From: Taxillus chinensis | Taxonomy: Eukaryota > Streptophyta > Magnoliopsida > Santalales > Loranthaceae | Direction: 5' to 3' | NCBI GenBank assembly: GCA_023512835.1 | Contig: CM042089.1 | Location: forward strand, 14,399,759-14,463,758 | Length of the DNA stretch: 64,000 nucleotides | Shown here: positions 11,602-23,843 of the stretch, in pieces | How the letters are laid out: each line of letters begins with the position of its first letter | Numbering within the stretch: the stretch's first letter is position 1 | Notes under the pieces: model-generated | What the model was told of the DNA's origin: nothing | What the model saw: only the letters and a program-made list of their open reading frames with translations | The model's database searches: none | Program-made: the position numbers and the translations under genes

Positions 11602-12387
11602 GATGAGTGAAAATCTTCTCCCTTACCCTTTACCCGTTCCAGTAATTTATTATATTTTTGGGTTTTTTAATACCATAATTAACGCAATAATTACAATAAA
11701 GGAATCTACCTTTTAAAAAAGTAAAAGTAAAGTAATATACTTTTTAGAAAAAGTGAAAAGAATCTACTTTTTAAAAAGTAAAGTAATGATTACACTTTTT
11801 TAAAAGTAAAAGAAAAGTAAACACAATAATAATAAAAGACAATTTAAAATTATAGAGGTGAGACACGGACGTGGAACACAATAAGAAAAAAACTCTGACC
11901 CTAAGCACAATATAACACAACAGTAAAGAGACAGATAAGCACAAAATCCAGTAACTTAAGTGTGTGACGATGGCTGCTGCACGCCCAATGAAGGACCTCA
12001 AAGCAAGTGATAACCCAAACTATAATAACTTTACCTTGATCATAATTCACGGTGGTAGATGGAGTCTTAGTAAGCTGCACGCCCATTGAAGGACCTCAAA
12101 GCTAAACAATAGACTATTGCTGCACGCCCAATTAAGGACTTCAAAGCAATACCGCACGCCCAATTAAGGACCTCAAAGTAATGCTGCATGCCCAAAGATA
12201 GACCTCAAAGCAATCATGGCAAAGGTAATCGAAGACGTCAAACGGTCAATGGTGTAGAGTAAAAGGTCAGGCCGGTAACCGTTGGCTTAACTCAAGGTAT
12301 TACTGCCCAAACACGCCTATCCATTGGCTTCAACGGGACTTACTTCCTTGGATCTAACACCTTACTCTACCACACCTACGATCGACA

Positions 12388-12400
12388 GGCTCTGATACCA
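12388..12400 (-). other. Primer binding site, tRNA-Met type (copy C)
   Basis: The - strand reads TGGTATCAGAGCC, preceded by a C-run, 799 bp upstream of the ORF start at 11601. Sequence and spacing match copies A and D. Confidence 0.85.
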
Positions 12401-13506
12401 TTGGGGGGTGTAAAGGGAAGCGTGTGTTATTTTCAAGGTAGCGTTATTTTTAGAATCGGGATGGGTGATGATAGAAGGTCACCTAAGCTACTGGGCACGA
12501 TCAAACACTTAAAACAAACTTGGAACCAACTAGGATAACCATGGGACCCACATAAAGACTAATAAGACGGAACAAATTGATTACAAAAGACTTTAACAAA
12601 AGTGATATTGACATAAAGTAAACACAGAAAAGGACATAAAGTGACATTGACATAAAGTAAACACAGAAAAGGACATAAAGTAAAGTACACTTAATTATAC
12701 AAGACTTTAACGAAAGTATACATTGACATAAAGTAAGAAAAGACATAAAGTAAACTAATAATGACAAAAAAGAATAAAAAACAAATAAAGATTACTTACA
12801 AATAAGAAACATAAGAAATATAAACTTAAATATAACTATTATATCATAACCTCCACGATTGTAATCGTATTGGTAATCTAGATCCGTATTGGATTTCTCC
12901 GTATTGGTTCTAGACACCGTATTGATTAACAATATGGAAGTACAAGTAAAACATACATACATATACATATATGTAGTCAATCTCCACAACTGAAACCTTG
13001 TTGGATCTAAACCGTATTGGAGCATAAACTACCGTATTGGTTTAGGATACCGTATTGGTTAACAGTATGGAAACATGTACATATATTTATATGTTAACAC
13101 ACACATGAACATATATATAAGAGAGAGGGGAGAATAAGAAATACATACTTATACATATATACAAATATATATATATATATATAACTTACATACTTACTGG
13201 ATAAGGATCCGGGGATTGGGGAGGAAGAACAAGAACAACTACTCCATTAATAATTTTGTAAACATGTTACAATTTGTATACAACTTTTGAAAGAAGAGAA
13301 GAACGGAGGAGAGAGGAGCTTCAAAGAGAAGCTTCCTTCATACACTTGTAGAAGATGCTTCAAAGAGAAGCTATCTTCCTTTGGAAGAGAGGAGAGAGAG
13401 AGCCTAGAGAGAAGGGAGAGCCTCCCTCTCTAAAAGCCTATCATCTAAAAACTTGTTCCTAAAACTTTTCCAAGAAAAAGGCTCTGGAGGATGGAGGAGG
13501 ATGTCT

Positions 13507-13900
13507 CCTTAAATAGCCGAGGGAGGAGGCTTCTAGAAAACAAAGGGTACAATTGGAATTTGACTTCTCTTTTTTTTTTTTTTAATTGCCACGTGGGCTT
13601 TGAACAGTAAAATGAAAACACGGACTTGGGCTTGAGCATCATGGGCCTTGGGGAATGGACTCTCTTGGGCTTGTGACTGCAACATGAGCCATATAGTCAT
13701 GGGCTTCCTTTTGGCATGGGCTTTGGGCCTTCATTTGGTTGATTTGGGCCTGGAGCCAAGTATTATAGAGGAACTTTGGGCCGAGTCTTGATGGGCCACT
13801 GGGATTGGGCCTAATAAAGTTGGACCTATAATTTGGATGGGCCGTTGGGAATGGGCCTTCATCCTGGATTATCTTTGGAGGCCGTTGGGAGTGGGCCTAT
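13507..13900 (-). promoter_or_regulatory. Second copy of the putative promoter (TATA plus GGCCCA cluster)
   Basis: The TATA box CTATTTAAGG lies at 13507-13516 on the - strand, with the same GGCCCA/AGCCCA-rich upstream region to about 13900 and the same CT-rich downstream tract. It sits between the ORF stop of copy D (13995) and the primer site of copy C (12400), as expected if transcription starts here and reads through copy C. Confidence 0.55.
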
Positions 13901-13994
13901 ATTGGATTTTTCGCAAATCCACAGCGATCAACGGATTTGATGAATGCTCATTAAGCACCGTTTGAGCTTAATAAGGTATAGTCATTCTGACCGA

Positions 13995-16900
13995 CTATAC
14001 ACGGTTTTGGTGTGGATGGTTAACGTCTGGTATGAGGATAGAGGAATTGATGTTGAATTTGTAAATATTCCTCTTTGATTTGACAAATTGCAAGTTGATA
14101 TTGGCTAAAGGCTTTTTGGGCTTGAATAATTTGGAACATTTCATTTTCAGATTGAGCCTGGTCGACTTGGAACAAGGCAAAGGATTGTAGGGCTTTGAAG
14201 ATGGGGTTGTTGGAATATTGTTTTGCAATAGAATCCTTAAAACGGGAAATTTTAAGGGCATATGGGGAAGGATTCAGAGGAAAAATGCCAGATGGAAGAG
14301 AAGGTGGTGAGTTGGTAGAATATATAGGAGGTTGGAAAAACCTTGGATAAGTTTGGCAAGGGGATTTATTATCTGAGGTGTTGGCAGCATAAATATGTTG
14401 GTTTGGACGGTTTTCATGGAGATAGTAAGGAAGGTAAGGATCATGAGATGGAATGTGGTTTTCTTTGGGTGGAGAGATAATTTTTGGTAGAGTTTGAGAA
14501 GGGTTATTGTCATTCAAGTTCCTACCTGGATAAAAGGTTCGGGAATTGTCCAGAATAGGGTAAGAATTCCTTTGTAAATGGATTATATGTGGTAAAAGGC
14601 ACAGGAGGCTCCATGGGTTGTTTCTTTGGAGATGTTTCTGGAGATGATATATGCCAGGCTTCAGCAGAGGGTTCAAGGGATGAAATATGCTGAATCGGGG
14701 ATAAGGAGAAGGTTTTTGGTGAATTTGACTGGGTCTTCACCTTGGATGGAGGGGAGGGGATAAGTTTGGTTCTTTTATTGGTGGATTTGTTGATAAAAGA
14801 AAGAACACCATTAGAGCGAATGAGGATACCATTGTTGGAGGCATAGGCATTCTGATGTGCATATGGGGGGAGATGATAAGGAGATGGAGAAGTGGTCATT
14901 GGCTCCTTCATTTTTTGATCTTTGTATAGACAAGGATTGGGGGAATTGTGTTTGATATCGGGAGATGGGATATAATGAGGGGAAGAAAGATTTGGACCTT
15001 TCATTGGTTCGTCCCCCAGGCATATTTGATGAATTGGCATCCGGGATTTCATTATTATGGGGAGAAGGAGGTTGTGTTTGGATATGAGGCTCGGATGGAG
15101 GAACAAACTCATGCGTAGGGGAAATTGTGAGATCAATAAAGCATGGTTTACAATTTGCATGTTGGTTTTTTGAAGATCGGAGCTTGTAGATTTTTCGACC
15201 CATGGGAATATAGGAAGCAAGAAGACTTTTAAGAATGGAGGAGGGAGAATGTGAGTAATGGTGGGAGTAAGGTTGGAATGACGAGTCCTTGGACTTCATC
15301 AATTTATAGAGCGGAGGAATCATACCTTGGTAGCATCGGTGGTCAATAATTCGGCCTTGGATTCTCCACTTTGATGTAATTTTTGGGATATTATTATTGG
15401 ATGCTGCCTTTGGAAACGAGCCTTCAGATTCCCTGCAAGGATTATTGAATAGCCTACAAGGAACAGTTACTTTGAAAGACATTTTGTCTTTCGTGCTGTG
15501 AATGGTTTTGCAATGGAACCTTTTACATAAATTATTTGATGTTATTTGTTTGTAATAATTTGATTCATGGAGATACTTGCTTGGATGTTGAGGCATTCTT
15601 TTACCAAATAATTTAGTAATATAATGGAAAATGTTGATTTGACATTTTTGTAAGGACACACTTTTGTTATTTATAATATATTTTGTGGAAAAGGAAAGAT
15701 TATTATTACGATGCAGAAAATCATGGTGAAGAGATAAAGTAATCAAGTAGTTTTTGAATGTAGAAACGTAAATTTGAGAGTAAAAGCGGGGTATGTTATA
15801 TTTGTCAATGTAAAAAACAAAATGATTATTCTTTTTGAAAAATATTATGAATTTATTTTTATAATAATATTTTTGGAAATATATTTGAATGGTGGATCCA
15901 ATGAGAATTATTTTATAAATAAAATAAGAATTGAAATAAGAAATTGTACTTTGGAAGCAATCTTACCTCGGATTCGATATTTAGAATAATCGTTATTGGA
16001 TAGAATCTTACCTCGAATCTTTGGATTCGTCTTTTGGTAATATCTTCTTTGGATGCTCTTTGTGGAGTGAGTGACGTAGTAAAAGGCATCATTGGATACC
16101 TGCTTTGAACAATGCTTTGACAAGTATGTTTGGAATGATGTTCTTTTGTCCATTATGAGGAAAACATAGAATATATAATGATGATGAATCTCATGATGAT
16201 TCGTGGAAAAGATTTGAGCAATTATGGTGAATTGGACTTTGTATTGATCATAATGAAAAAATGAAATAACAAAGTAAAAGCGAGAGTATATGCTTGTGAC
16301 AAATAATATAATATGATATTGTTGAAATAATATTTTACATTTAATGGAAACATTATCAAAAGTAATACATAAATAATGGTTTTCAAAAATTTGTTTAGAA
16401 TTAATTTTTGAGGTAGGTAAATAATTTGCTGTACATATGGTTGGTAAATAATAGCGCTGCATAACAATTAGAAAATGTAAAATAGGGAAATGAAACATCA
16501 AAATTGCATTTTGAAGAGAAATAGAAAGTAACATGTAATTTGCGGTAGAAAATGGAATTATTTGAATTGATGAAGAAGATAAATCTTCTATGGAGGACGA
16601 GACAATTTCCAAGGAAGAGGATGTCACTTTCTTGGGAAATGTGTCCTTAATTTTCAGAGTTGATTCCTCATTATTTTCGGAAGAGAGAAATATGTCATTT
16701 TTTGCTTCGATCTTTGGAGTATAATTAAAGAAAGGATAATCAATTTTATGTTCATTTGCATAAATTTCAAACCATTGGAAAAAAGGAATTTGAATTTGTT
16801 TTGAATTAAGATACGAATAAAATTCTATTTGGATTTTTTGCTTATTATTTTGAAAATGGTTAAAAAACCAAAAACGTTTATCGGTATTATCAATTGAATA

Positions 16901-17288
16901 GAATTCATCATGTAAATATTTTTTGTTTATACTAAAAGTGTTTGTAAGAGGTTGGATTTTTGAATAAGAAATATGATTATATGTAAAAGGATATTTGATA
17001 GAATTTTTTTGAAGCATAAATTGGAAACCAATCAAAAAAGAAAGGTGTAGGTTCATAAGTTTGTATAAATGAATCATATTCTTCTAGAATTGTAAAGAGT
17101 TTGTTTGAAAGATTTTTGAAAAACCATGTACATTTGAAAAGATTATAATTTGCATAAAATTCATCATATGCTTCTTCACAAATTTCTTTTAATTTAATTT
17201 TGAAATTAGTTTGTAAAATTTTTGAAGTATTGTTAGGAAATGAAGAAGAAGGAATTGAAAGTGTAGGAAGACAAGGAGTTGAAAACAT
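13995..17288 (-). pseudogene. Large ORF, copy D, full length but frameshifted
   Basis: The ATG at 17288 is followed by 103 open codons. An extra T near 17008 shifts the frame, and the next segment is open for 389 codons (17077-15908), spanning the second domain repeat, the serine-rich linker and the hydrophobic middle. It breaks again around 15957 (one missing base), near 15010 (an extra G) and near 14520. The last segment ends at the same stop as copy C (13995). The frame breaks are at different places from those in A, B and C, so each copy decayed (or was mis-assembled) independently. Confidence 0.6.
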
Positions 17289-18075
17289 GATGAGTGAAAA
17301 TCTTCTCCCTTACCCTTTACCCGTTCCAGTAATTTATTATATTTTTGGGTTTTTTAATACCATAATTAACGCAATAATTACAATAAAGGAATCTACCTTT
17401 AAAAAAGTAAAAGTAAAATAATATACTTTTTAGAAAAAGTGAAAAGAATCTACTTTTTAAAAAGTAAAGTAATGATTACACTTTTTTAAAAGTAAAAGAA
17501 AAGTAAACACAATAATAATAAAAGACAATTTAAAATTATAGAGGTGAGACACCAGGACGTGGAACACAATAAAAAAACAAACAATCAATATTAAACACAA
17601 TATGACACAACAAGAAAGAGACAGATAAACACAAAATCCAAGAACTTAAGTGTGTGACGATGGGCTGTACGCCCAATGAAGGACCTCAAAGCAAGTGATA
17701 ACCCAAACTATAATAACTTTACCTTGATCATAATTCACGGTGGTGGATGGAGTCTTAGTAAGCTGCACGCCCAATAAAGGACCTCAAAGCTAAACAATAG
17801 ACTATTGCTGCACGCCCAATTAAGGACTTCAAAGCAATACCGCACGCCCAATTAAGGACCTCAAAGTAATGCTGCATGCCCAAAGATAGACCTCAAAGCA
17901 ATCATGGCAAAGGTAATCGAAGACGTCAAACGGTCAATGGTGTAGAGTAAAAGGTCAGGCCGGTAACCATTGGCTTAACTCAAGGTATTACTGCCCAAAC
18001 ACGCCTATCCATTGGCTTCAACGGGACTTACTTCCTTGGATCTAACACCTTACTCTACCACACCTATGATCGACA

Positions 18076-18088
18076 GGCTCTGATACCA
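18076..18088 (-). other. Primer binding site, tRNA-Met type (copy D)
   Basis: The - strand reads TGGTATCAGAGCC. Only 54 bp of the unit remain upstream of it before unrelated AT-rich DNA begins at 18143. Confidence 0.85.
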
Positions 18089-18142
18089 TTGGGGGGTGTA
18101 AAGGGAAGCGTGTGTTATTTTTAAGGTAGCGTTATTTTTAGA

Positions 18143-18606
18143 ACACGTATATATATAAGTAAAGGGAATCCGTATATATATATATATATATTATTATCCC
18201 ATTACTTTGGTATCCGTATATATTAGAGCAATATAATATATATCAGTTATATATATTATTACTAACTGATACATGTATATATATATATATATAATCAGAG
18301 TAAACCTAACTGATACATGTATATATATATATATATATATAAACTCACACTTAATCATATCACTTAATATAATTATTAATCATATCACATATAATAAACA
18401 ATACAATAGTCCGAGAAGTCTTGTTTTTTCAACTTATTTCCCTCAATGTAATTAAAATGATCAATAATATATTATTTGTTAATTTTAACCTAAATATAGA
18501 ATACATACTATCAAAAATCAAAACTCACTCTCACCATGTATTTTATATTATATCAAAGTGGTTAGTATTGTATAATTAACTAATAACAATGATTATAATT
18601 AGAATA

Positions 18607-18637
<31 letters not shown>

Positions 18638-18907
18638 AACTCATACTTAATAATTATATTAGTGATCATTTTAATTACGTTAAGAGAAATAAGTTAGAGA
18701 AACACGACTTCTCGAACTATTGTATTGTTTATAACATAAGTAATATGACAACCATGATATATAATTATATTAGTTAGGTTATCACTATTCATATTATCAT
18801 TTATTATTGATGATAATTATATTACTTAGATTATCACTATTCGTCACTTAAATTATTACTCATTAATTAGAATTTATACATGCATATATAAAGATAATTT
18901 GATATGA

Positions 18908-18955
<48 letters not shown>

Positions 18956-18985
18956 CTTTGATATGATAAATATATATACTATTCT
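18143..18985. other. AT-rich flanking DNA with (TA)n and (GT)n microsatellites, no gene
   Basis: This stretch is almost entirely A+T, with TA runs near 18170-18190, 18270-18345 and 18909-18953 and a GT run at 18609-18629. A short unit, ACTGATACATGTATATA, occurs twice (about 18265 and 18308). No ORF or RNA gene is supportable. It separates the retroelement array from the Tekay element. Confidence 0.7.
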
Positions 18986-18990
18986 AATTA

Positions 18991-19899
18991 TGTAAAGACC
19001 CGTATAGTGGGTGACCGGAGTTAGGCCCGAATAAAGCTTGGGATATTTATTCAGCAGTGTGGCCTTAGCATTAGTATTTTAATTTTATGCTCAATATTAT
19101 TATTTTAGTATGTTGAGTTATTATGGTAATATTATTATGACTATTTAAGTCTTTGGATTATTATTACTTTAATTAATGCTATGCCGTTAATATTATTAAT
19201 GCGGTTATTGAGTTTATTATTGTGATTATTATTAATTCACGTATTTTAATATTAAGATTTTATTATTAATAATAAGTTGTTATTATCTGGATTATTATTA
19301 TTATTGTGATAATTGTTAAGATCGTTATTATTATTGTTATTTAATATTAGTATAAAAGGGGTGGTCAGGGTGAAACCCTACGTTAATTTTGTGTGTGCGC
19401 AGTATCTGGTGAGAGAGGAGCACGGGGGTTGAAGCAACTGCGTTCTTGATTATTTCGGAAGTTTGAACTCAGGTAGGTGTTTCTTAATTAATTGTTATCC
19501 TATTGCATAAGCACAGACGGATAGAGTTAGTATCTGTTATTTCTTTATGGGTTTAAGCACACGTTCAATTGTTTTGTTACTCGACGACTTGTATCTCGAG
19601 TCCCGTGCGTGTTGCGTCGTATCAAGGGTGCCATAGCGCCGTTGGATGGAGGCGTCACCGGCGTCGGGTTCAGGCGGCATCAAGGGCAACGGCTTCAGGC
19701 GGCGTCGTGGGCGACGGCTTCAGGCGGCGTCGTGGGCGACGGCTTCGGGCGGCGTCGAGGGTGTCGGTTCAAGCGTCATGGCCGATGTCGAGTCCTCGCG
19801 CGCCGTCCGGATGCGTTGGAAGGGAAGAGCGGAAGCGGGCGTCGGCGTTGGCGTTGGAGTCTGCACGGAGGAGCGGGCGATAGTGCTGGCATCAACACG

Positions 19900-19966
<67 letters not shown>

Positions 19967-20099
19967 CGCTGTCTGCGTGCTGGCACGGAGAAGGAAAAGG
20001 GAGGGGCGGGGCATCGCTTGATGCCGCCGCCGGCGTGGGGCCACCAACCCTAGTGTTAATGGGTGGGCGTGCACGCGCGTGTGTATATTACTATATAAT

Positions 20100-20185
<86 letters not shown>

Positions 20186-21177
20186 TGTGTGAATTAAATA
20201 AATAAAATTAATTAATAGAGGGAAAAAAAATATAAGTTGATCTGGATTAACCTAGAAAATGGCCCTGAATTTTTATGATATTGTTATTTATAGATTGGTG
20301 ATATAAATTTGATGTCAACTTGATAATATATATGTCATATGTGGTATGGTACTATTGGTTTGGTGTTTTAAATACTCTGTGAGGTCGGGGTAATGAATAT
20401 TGACTGCCTGGAGGACTGTTATTTAATTATTTGTGTGGGATTGTTGGTGGAGTTGTTTGGGTTAACTGTGGGTCCCACATAGGGCTGGCAAGAGGCCGCA
20501 AGTCCCCTATGTGGCTGGTAACCCAGGTCCCATATGTGGCAGGTTATCGTTAAGGACACCACAGGTCCCACATATGGCTGACTAGTAGTGTTTTGAATTC
20601 CTAGAGTGGGTAGCGGGAATCCCGTGGAAGGATGAATGTGATGTGATGACTTGTTTATGATTTAAATGAAATTTAATTGTGATAGAATGTGACACTACAC
20701 TAGCACAAGTATACATTGATCATACAAACTTAGGAATTCACGCAATAGGGTACTGGAGTTGGGGATCACCTACTGGGCATTCGTGCTCACCCTACTTTAT
20801 TTTTATTTCCTACAGGTTGTAGGGAGTAGCTGTTGGAGCCATAGCAGGGCAGGACGGGACATCTTTAAGTAGGATATCTTCTATGGAATTTGCCTACTTT
20901 CTATTATTTATTTATTTTCCGGACTAGGGTCCATGACGGTTGTACGTACCTTTTTGGTGGAACTAATTTGTGAGTTGTTTGGTGTGTTGGACAATTATGT
21001 GGATTGTTTGCACTGCTATGTTCATTAAATAAATTTTGGATTTATTATACTGGCGTACAGTTCTACCCCTGTTGTAGTATTGTACAAGTTTGGATGTCAC
21101 CAACCCCACGACTCTTGAATGGGCGTGGGGAAGTCGCGTTCCTGGTTCTGTGAGTCTCAGAATTTGGGGGCGTGACA
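18991..21177 (+). repeat. 5' LTR of the Tekay-like element (2.19 kb)
   Basis: It starts TGTAAAGACCC and ends GGGCGTGACA. A TATA box (TATAAAAGG) lies at 19351-19359. A GC-rich minisatellite of about 25-bp units (GGCGGCGTCGTGGGCGACGG) lies at about 19670-19770. Around 20465-20585 the motif GGTCCCACATATGG, in direct and mirror-like variants, recurs four times. It is about 300 bp longer than the 3' LTR because it keeps a microsatellite block at 19902-20260 that the other copy has lost. Confidence 0.9.
19902..20198 (+). repeat. Microsatellite block: (GA)n and (GT)n inside the 5' LTR
   Basis: A GA tract of about 60 bp is followed by a GC-rich segment, a short TA tract and then a GT tract of about 60 bp ending in GA units. 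Long ORFs predicted across the block on both strands are repeat artefacts. Confidence 0.85.
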
Positions 21178-21180
21178 AGT

Positions 21181-21192
21181 TGGTATCAGAGC
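21181..21192 (+). other. Primer binding site of the Tekay-like element
   Basis: TGGTATCAGAGC lies three bases after the LTR end and matches the 3' end of initiator tRNA-Met. The 400 bp from here to the gag start hold no recognisable feature. Confidence 0.9.
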
Positions 21193-21599
21193 ATGGTTTA
21201 GTGGACCTAGGTTAGTGAGGGGTGGTTGATAGACACTTAGAAGCTTGGAAGACTATAGGGAGGGCGCCTGATCAATGCAGTCCTTATATGTGTTCTGGGT
21301 TGACTGAGGGTTCATCAGATTATCCTAGGAAACATTTGGGTTGGGTGCATACATGCTGCGTGGATCGTGTGCATATTAGGCACTAGAAATCATCTGCAAA
21401 TGATGCTTTAATGATGTGCTTGTATTAATTATACTATTGGCTATTTGTGGTCTGTTTTTCTTTGGTGATTAAATGTTCTTAATTGAAGATGTTATTATGC
21501 TGGTTTAAGCCTAGGAGGTCTAAGTGAATAACCCCATAATTTGGTTGTTTGACTAGTGCGTAGTAGTTAATAGATATTGTTAATATGTGTTGGTGCAGA

Positions 21600-22330
21600 A
21601 TGGCACCCAAGACTAGGGCTCAAGGTCCAGCAGAGGAGCTATCCATTCAGTCCGAATCACAAGGAGAACAGAGTTCTCCAGTACCTGCTTTGGGTTCAGA
21701 CATTGCTGCTCAGATTGGGGCTCAAATATTGAGCCAAATCCAGGGTGCCATGCAGGGTACCATGAGGGAGGTGGCTAGAGAAGTGATGCAGGAGGAACTG
21801 AGGAGGCAGCAGCACCCTCGGCAGAGCAAGCGAGCAGGAGGTTCTAGAGGAGAGTCAGCCACAGGTCACGGCGGTTACGCCCGCAGTACCGATCGACTGG
21901 GTGAGTCGATTCCTGAAGCAGAAACCGACGAAGTTTGAGGCGAATACGAGACCCAATGAGGCCAAGGAATGGGTCAAATGGACAGAAGACATCTTTGAGC
22001 TGATCCAGGTGCCCGAAGAGGCTAAGGTCCGCTTAGCCACACATTTCCTAGTAGGTGGGGCCCGTAGGTGGTGGGACGCTGTGAAGCATGTTCACGAGAG
22101 CCCGATGGCGTGGGAGGACTTCGTGGAGCTCTTCTACACAGAGTATTTCCCTCGCTCTGTGCAGAAGACGAGGCGACGGGAGTACTACACTCTGGAGCAG
22201 GGCAGTCGGACTGTGACAGAGTATGTTACTGCCTTCACTGAGTTAGGGAGATTTGCCCCAGAGTCATGGAGGGTTGAGGCTAATAAGATCCAGGATTTCA
22301 TAGATGGGCTGAGACCATCGCTTAGGAGGG
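21600..22330 (+). pseudogene. Tekay-like gag, N-terminal part, frameshifted and interrupted
   Basis: I chose the ATG at 21600 because the encoded start MAPKTRAQ resembles gag starts of this group; an upstream in-frame start at 21585 adds only five residues. A frameshift between about 21800 and 21850 moves the frame, after which the retrotransposon gag domain is clear (VSRFLKQKPTKFEA, then ATHFLVGGARRWWDAV, then FIDGLRPSLRR). The coding sequence stops at 22330, where the nested Athila element inserted. It resumes at 35612, and the codon order SLRR/GLNMM is restored if one 5-bp duplication is removed. Confidence 0.85.
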
Positions 22331-23824
22331 TGACAGACAGATTTTTAACCTCTCTAAAAGAGCTAGCTAATGTCGTTAAATCTCTCTTCAAGATAATAAA
22401 TTCCCTAAGTTTGCACTGAAAGAATAGCAGCAAGCAAGGGGTCGAACCCACAGGGATTAGCCTAGTTCTCTAGTTCTCAAATCAAAACACCCAATTACTC
22501 TTGTTCTATAAAATGTCTTGGCAAAAAGTTTTCTTTTTTAAACTAAAGATCTAATTTTTATTTGGTTTTCTGAATAAACAAAGAAAGCAAACTGATTTTA
22601 GGATTAAGATTCAAGGATTAAAAGCATCTAGGGTCACAATTTCACCTCCCTATGTTATCTCTACTGGTTCATGGTATTAGGGTTGTCTAATTGAAAACAT
22701 GCTAAACATAAGCCAAGAACAACAAATGGTCATTGAGGTCCTTTTAAAAGTTGTATGCCAGAATGGTCATCTAAACACACAAACATGTAAAGCCAATAAA
22801 TCATACTTGCAAAAAGATAATGATCACACCAATTACAAATAAGTTATGAATCTCAATCCGCCCCAGACTAGGGCTAAAAATACCAAGGTGTACATCCAAA
22901 GATAGAGATTAAGAACAAATTCATAAAACATGCAAAACTCAATCATCCAAACCCAATATTCATAAACACAGCAAAGCAACAAGGGGGCTACATTGCTCCC
23001 CTAGATTATAAGAACTACTCACGCATGATTACAAGCAAACACAAAGCAGAAAAGCTCAACATCTTCTTCTTAACCACGCGCACAGCAGAGCTTCAAATCC
23101 AGGCTCCAAAATCCGCGACGGCTGCGACGGCTGCTCTCCTAGGTCAAGGAGCAACCTCCAAGTCGTGGAGCCTCTCTCTCTCTAAAAACGTGTAGGGGGT
23201 CTAGGGATGCATAGCAGAGGGCGTAGAGCTCTTATTTATAGAGTTTGGATGGGCCTTGAAGTGTGTAACCTAGCCCATCTATTAAAACGACGTAGTTTTG
23301 ATAAGTAACACTCGAAACTTTAAAATCTCTATCTTCCATCCACAATTTGGACTTGGGCCTTCAGGAACAAATGATCAGCATGGAAAAACGATAGGATCGG
23401 TCTAAAAATATCTCTGCACGCCAATTTGCACGTGATATGGTGAATTCACGTGCACCTCCAAATCAGCTCAAACTTTTCCCCAAGCTTCTTTGCATCCTGT
23501 AGAGGCCTGAGAGGCAAAAATAGGCTTGCACGTGAAATGGGTGAATTCATGTGCAGCTCCAAATGCTCTGAAATTTCTGTGGTAGGTAGAGGACATCATT
23601 ATAAGAAACTTTTGTTCTTGCACGCTAATTGTTTGAGGCCATCTACTATGTCAAAAGTGAGCTCCAAAATCTGCCAAAACAGCTTAAAAGCGCATGTATT
23701 TGCAAATAGCATATTCCTAGGGGTTAGAGCAAATATATATGATATATGAAGCAATAAGGCTCTAATCATGCTCTTAAACATCCTAATTAAACACTAAAAT
23801 AATGGCATAAAATGCACGTTATCA
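22331..23824 (-). repeat. 3' LTR of the Athila-like element
   Basis: On the - strand it begins TGATAACGTGCATTTTATGC and ends TCTGTCTGTCA. It matches the 34165-35611 copy closely, apart from scattered substitutions and a stretch near 23285-23370 that is altered in the other LTR. It contains several CACGTG-centred motifs near 23430-23545. Confidence 0.9.
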
Positions 23825-23843
23825 AATACACCACACTTGAACC
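23825..23843 (-). other. Polypurine tract of the Athila-like element
   Basis: The - strand reads GGTTCAAGTGTGGTGTATT directly before the 3' LTR. AAGTGTGGTGTATTTGATAA is a typical junction for Athila-type elements. Confidence 0.7.

Larger units (their letters stand above)
4434..18142 (-). mobile_element. Head-to-tail array of the 5.69-kb unit (copies B, C, D)
   Basis: Read on the - strand from 18142 leftwards, the array is copy D, copy C and a shortened copy B. ORF start codons at 17288, 11601 and 5907 are spaced 5687 and 5694 bp apart, and primer sites at 18088, 12400 and 6701 are spaced 5688 and 5699 bp. Between ORF end and the next primer site lie about 1.6 kb of promoter and leader. Copy B lacks about 1.25 kb corresponding to 9155-10403 of copy C, joined at about 4711 at a short CAT match. 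The right edge at 18142 lies only 54 bp upstream of the primer site of copy D, so no complete terminal repeat closes the array. No target-site duplication is recognisable. Confidence 0.75.

Noticed and set aside
19569..20172. Long overlapping ORFs on both strands in the Tekay LTR
   Set aside because: They run through a GC-rich minisatellite and GA/GT microsatellites, and low-complexity sequence keeps several frames open. They lie inside an LTR.
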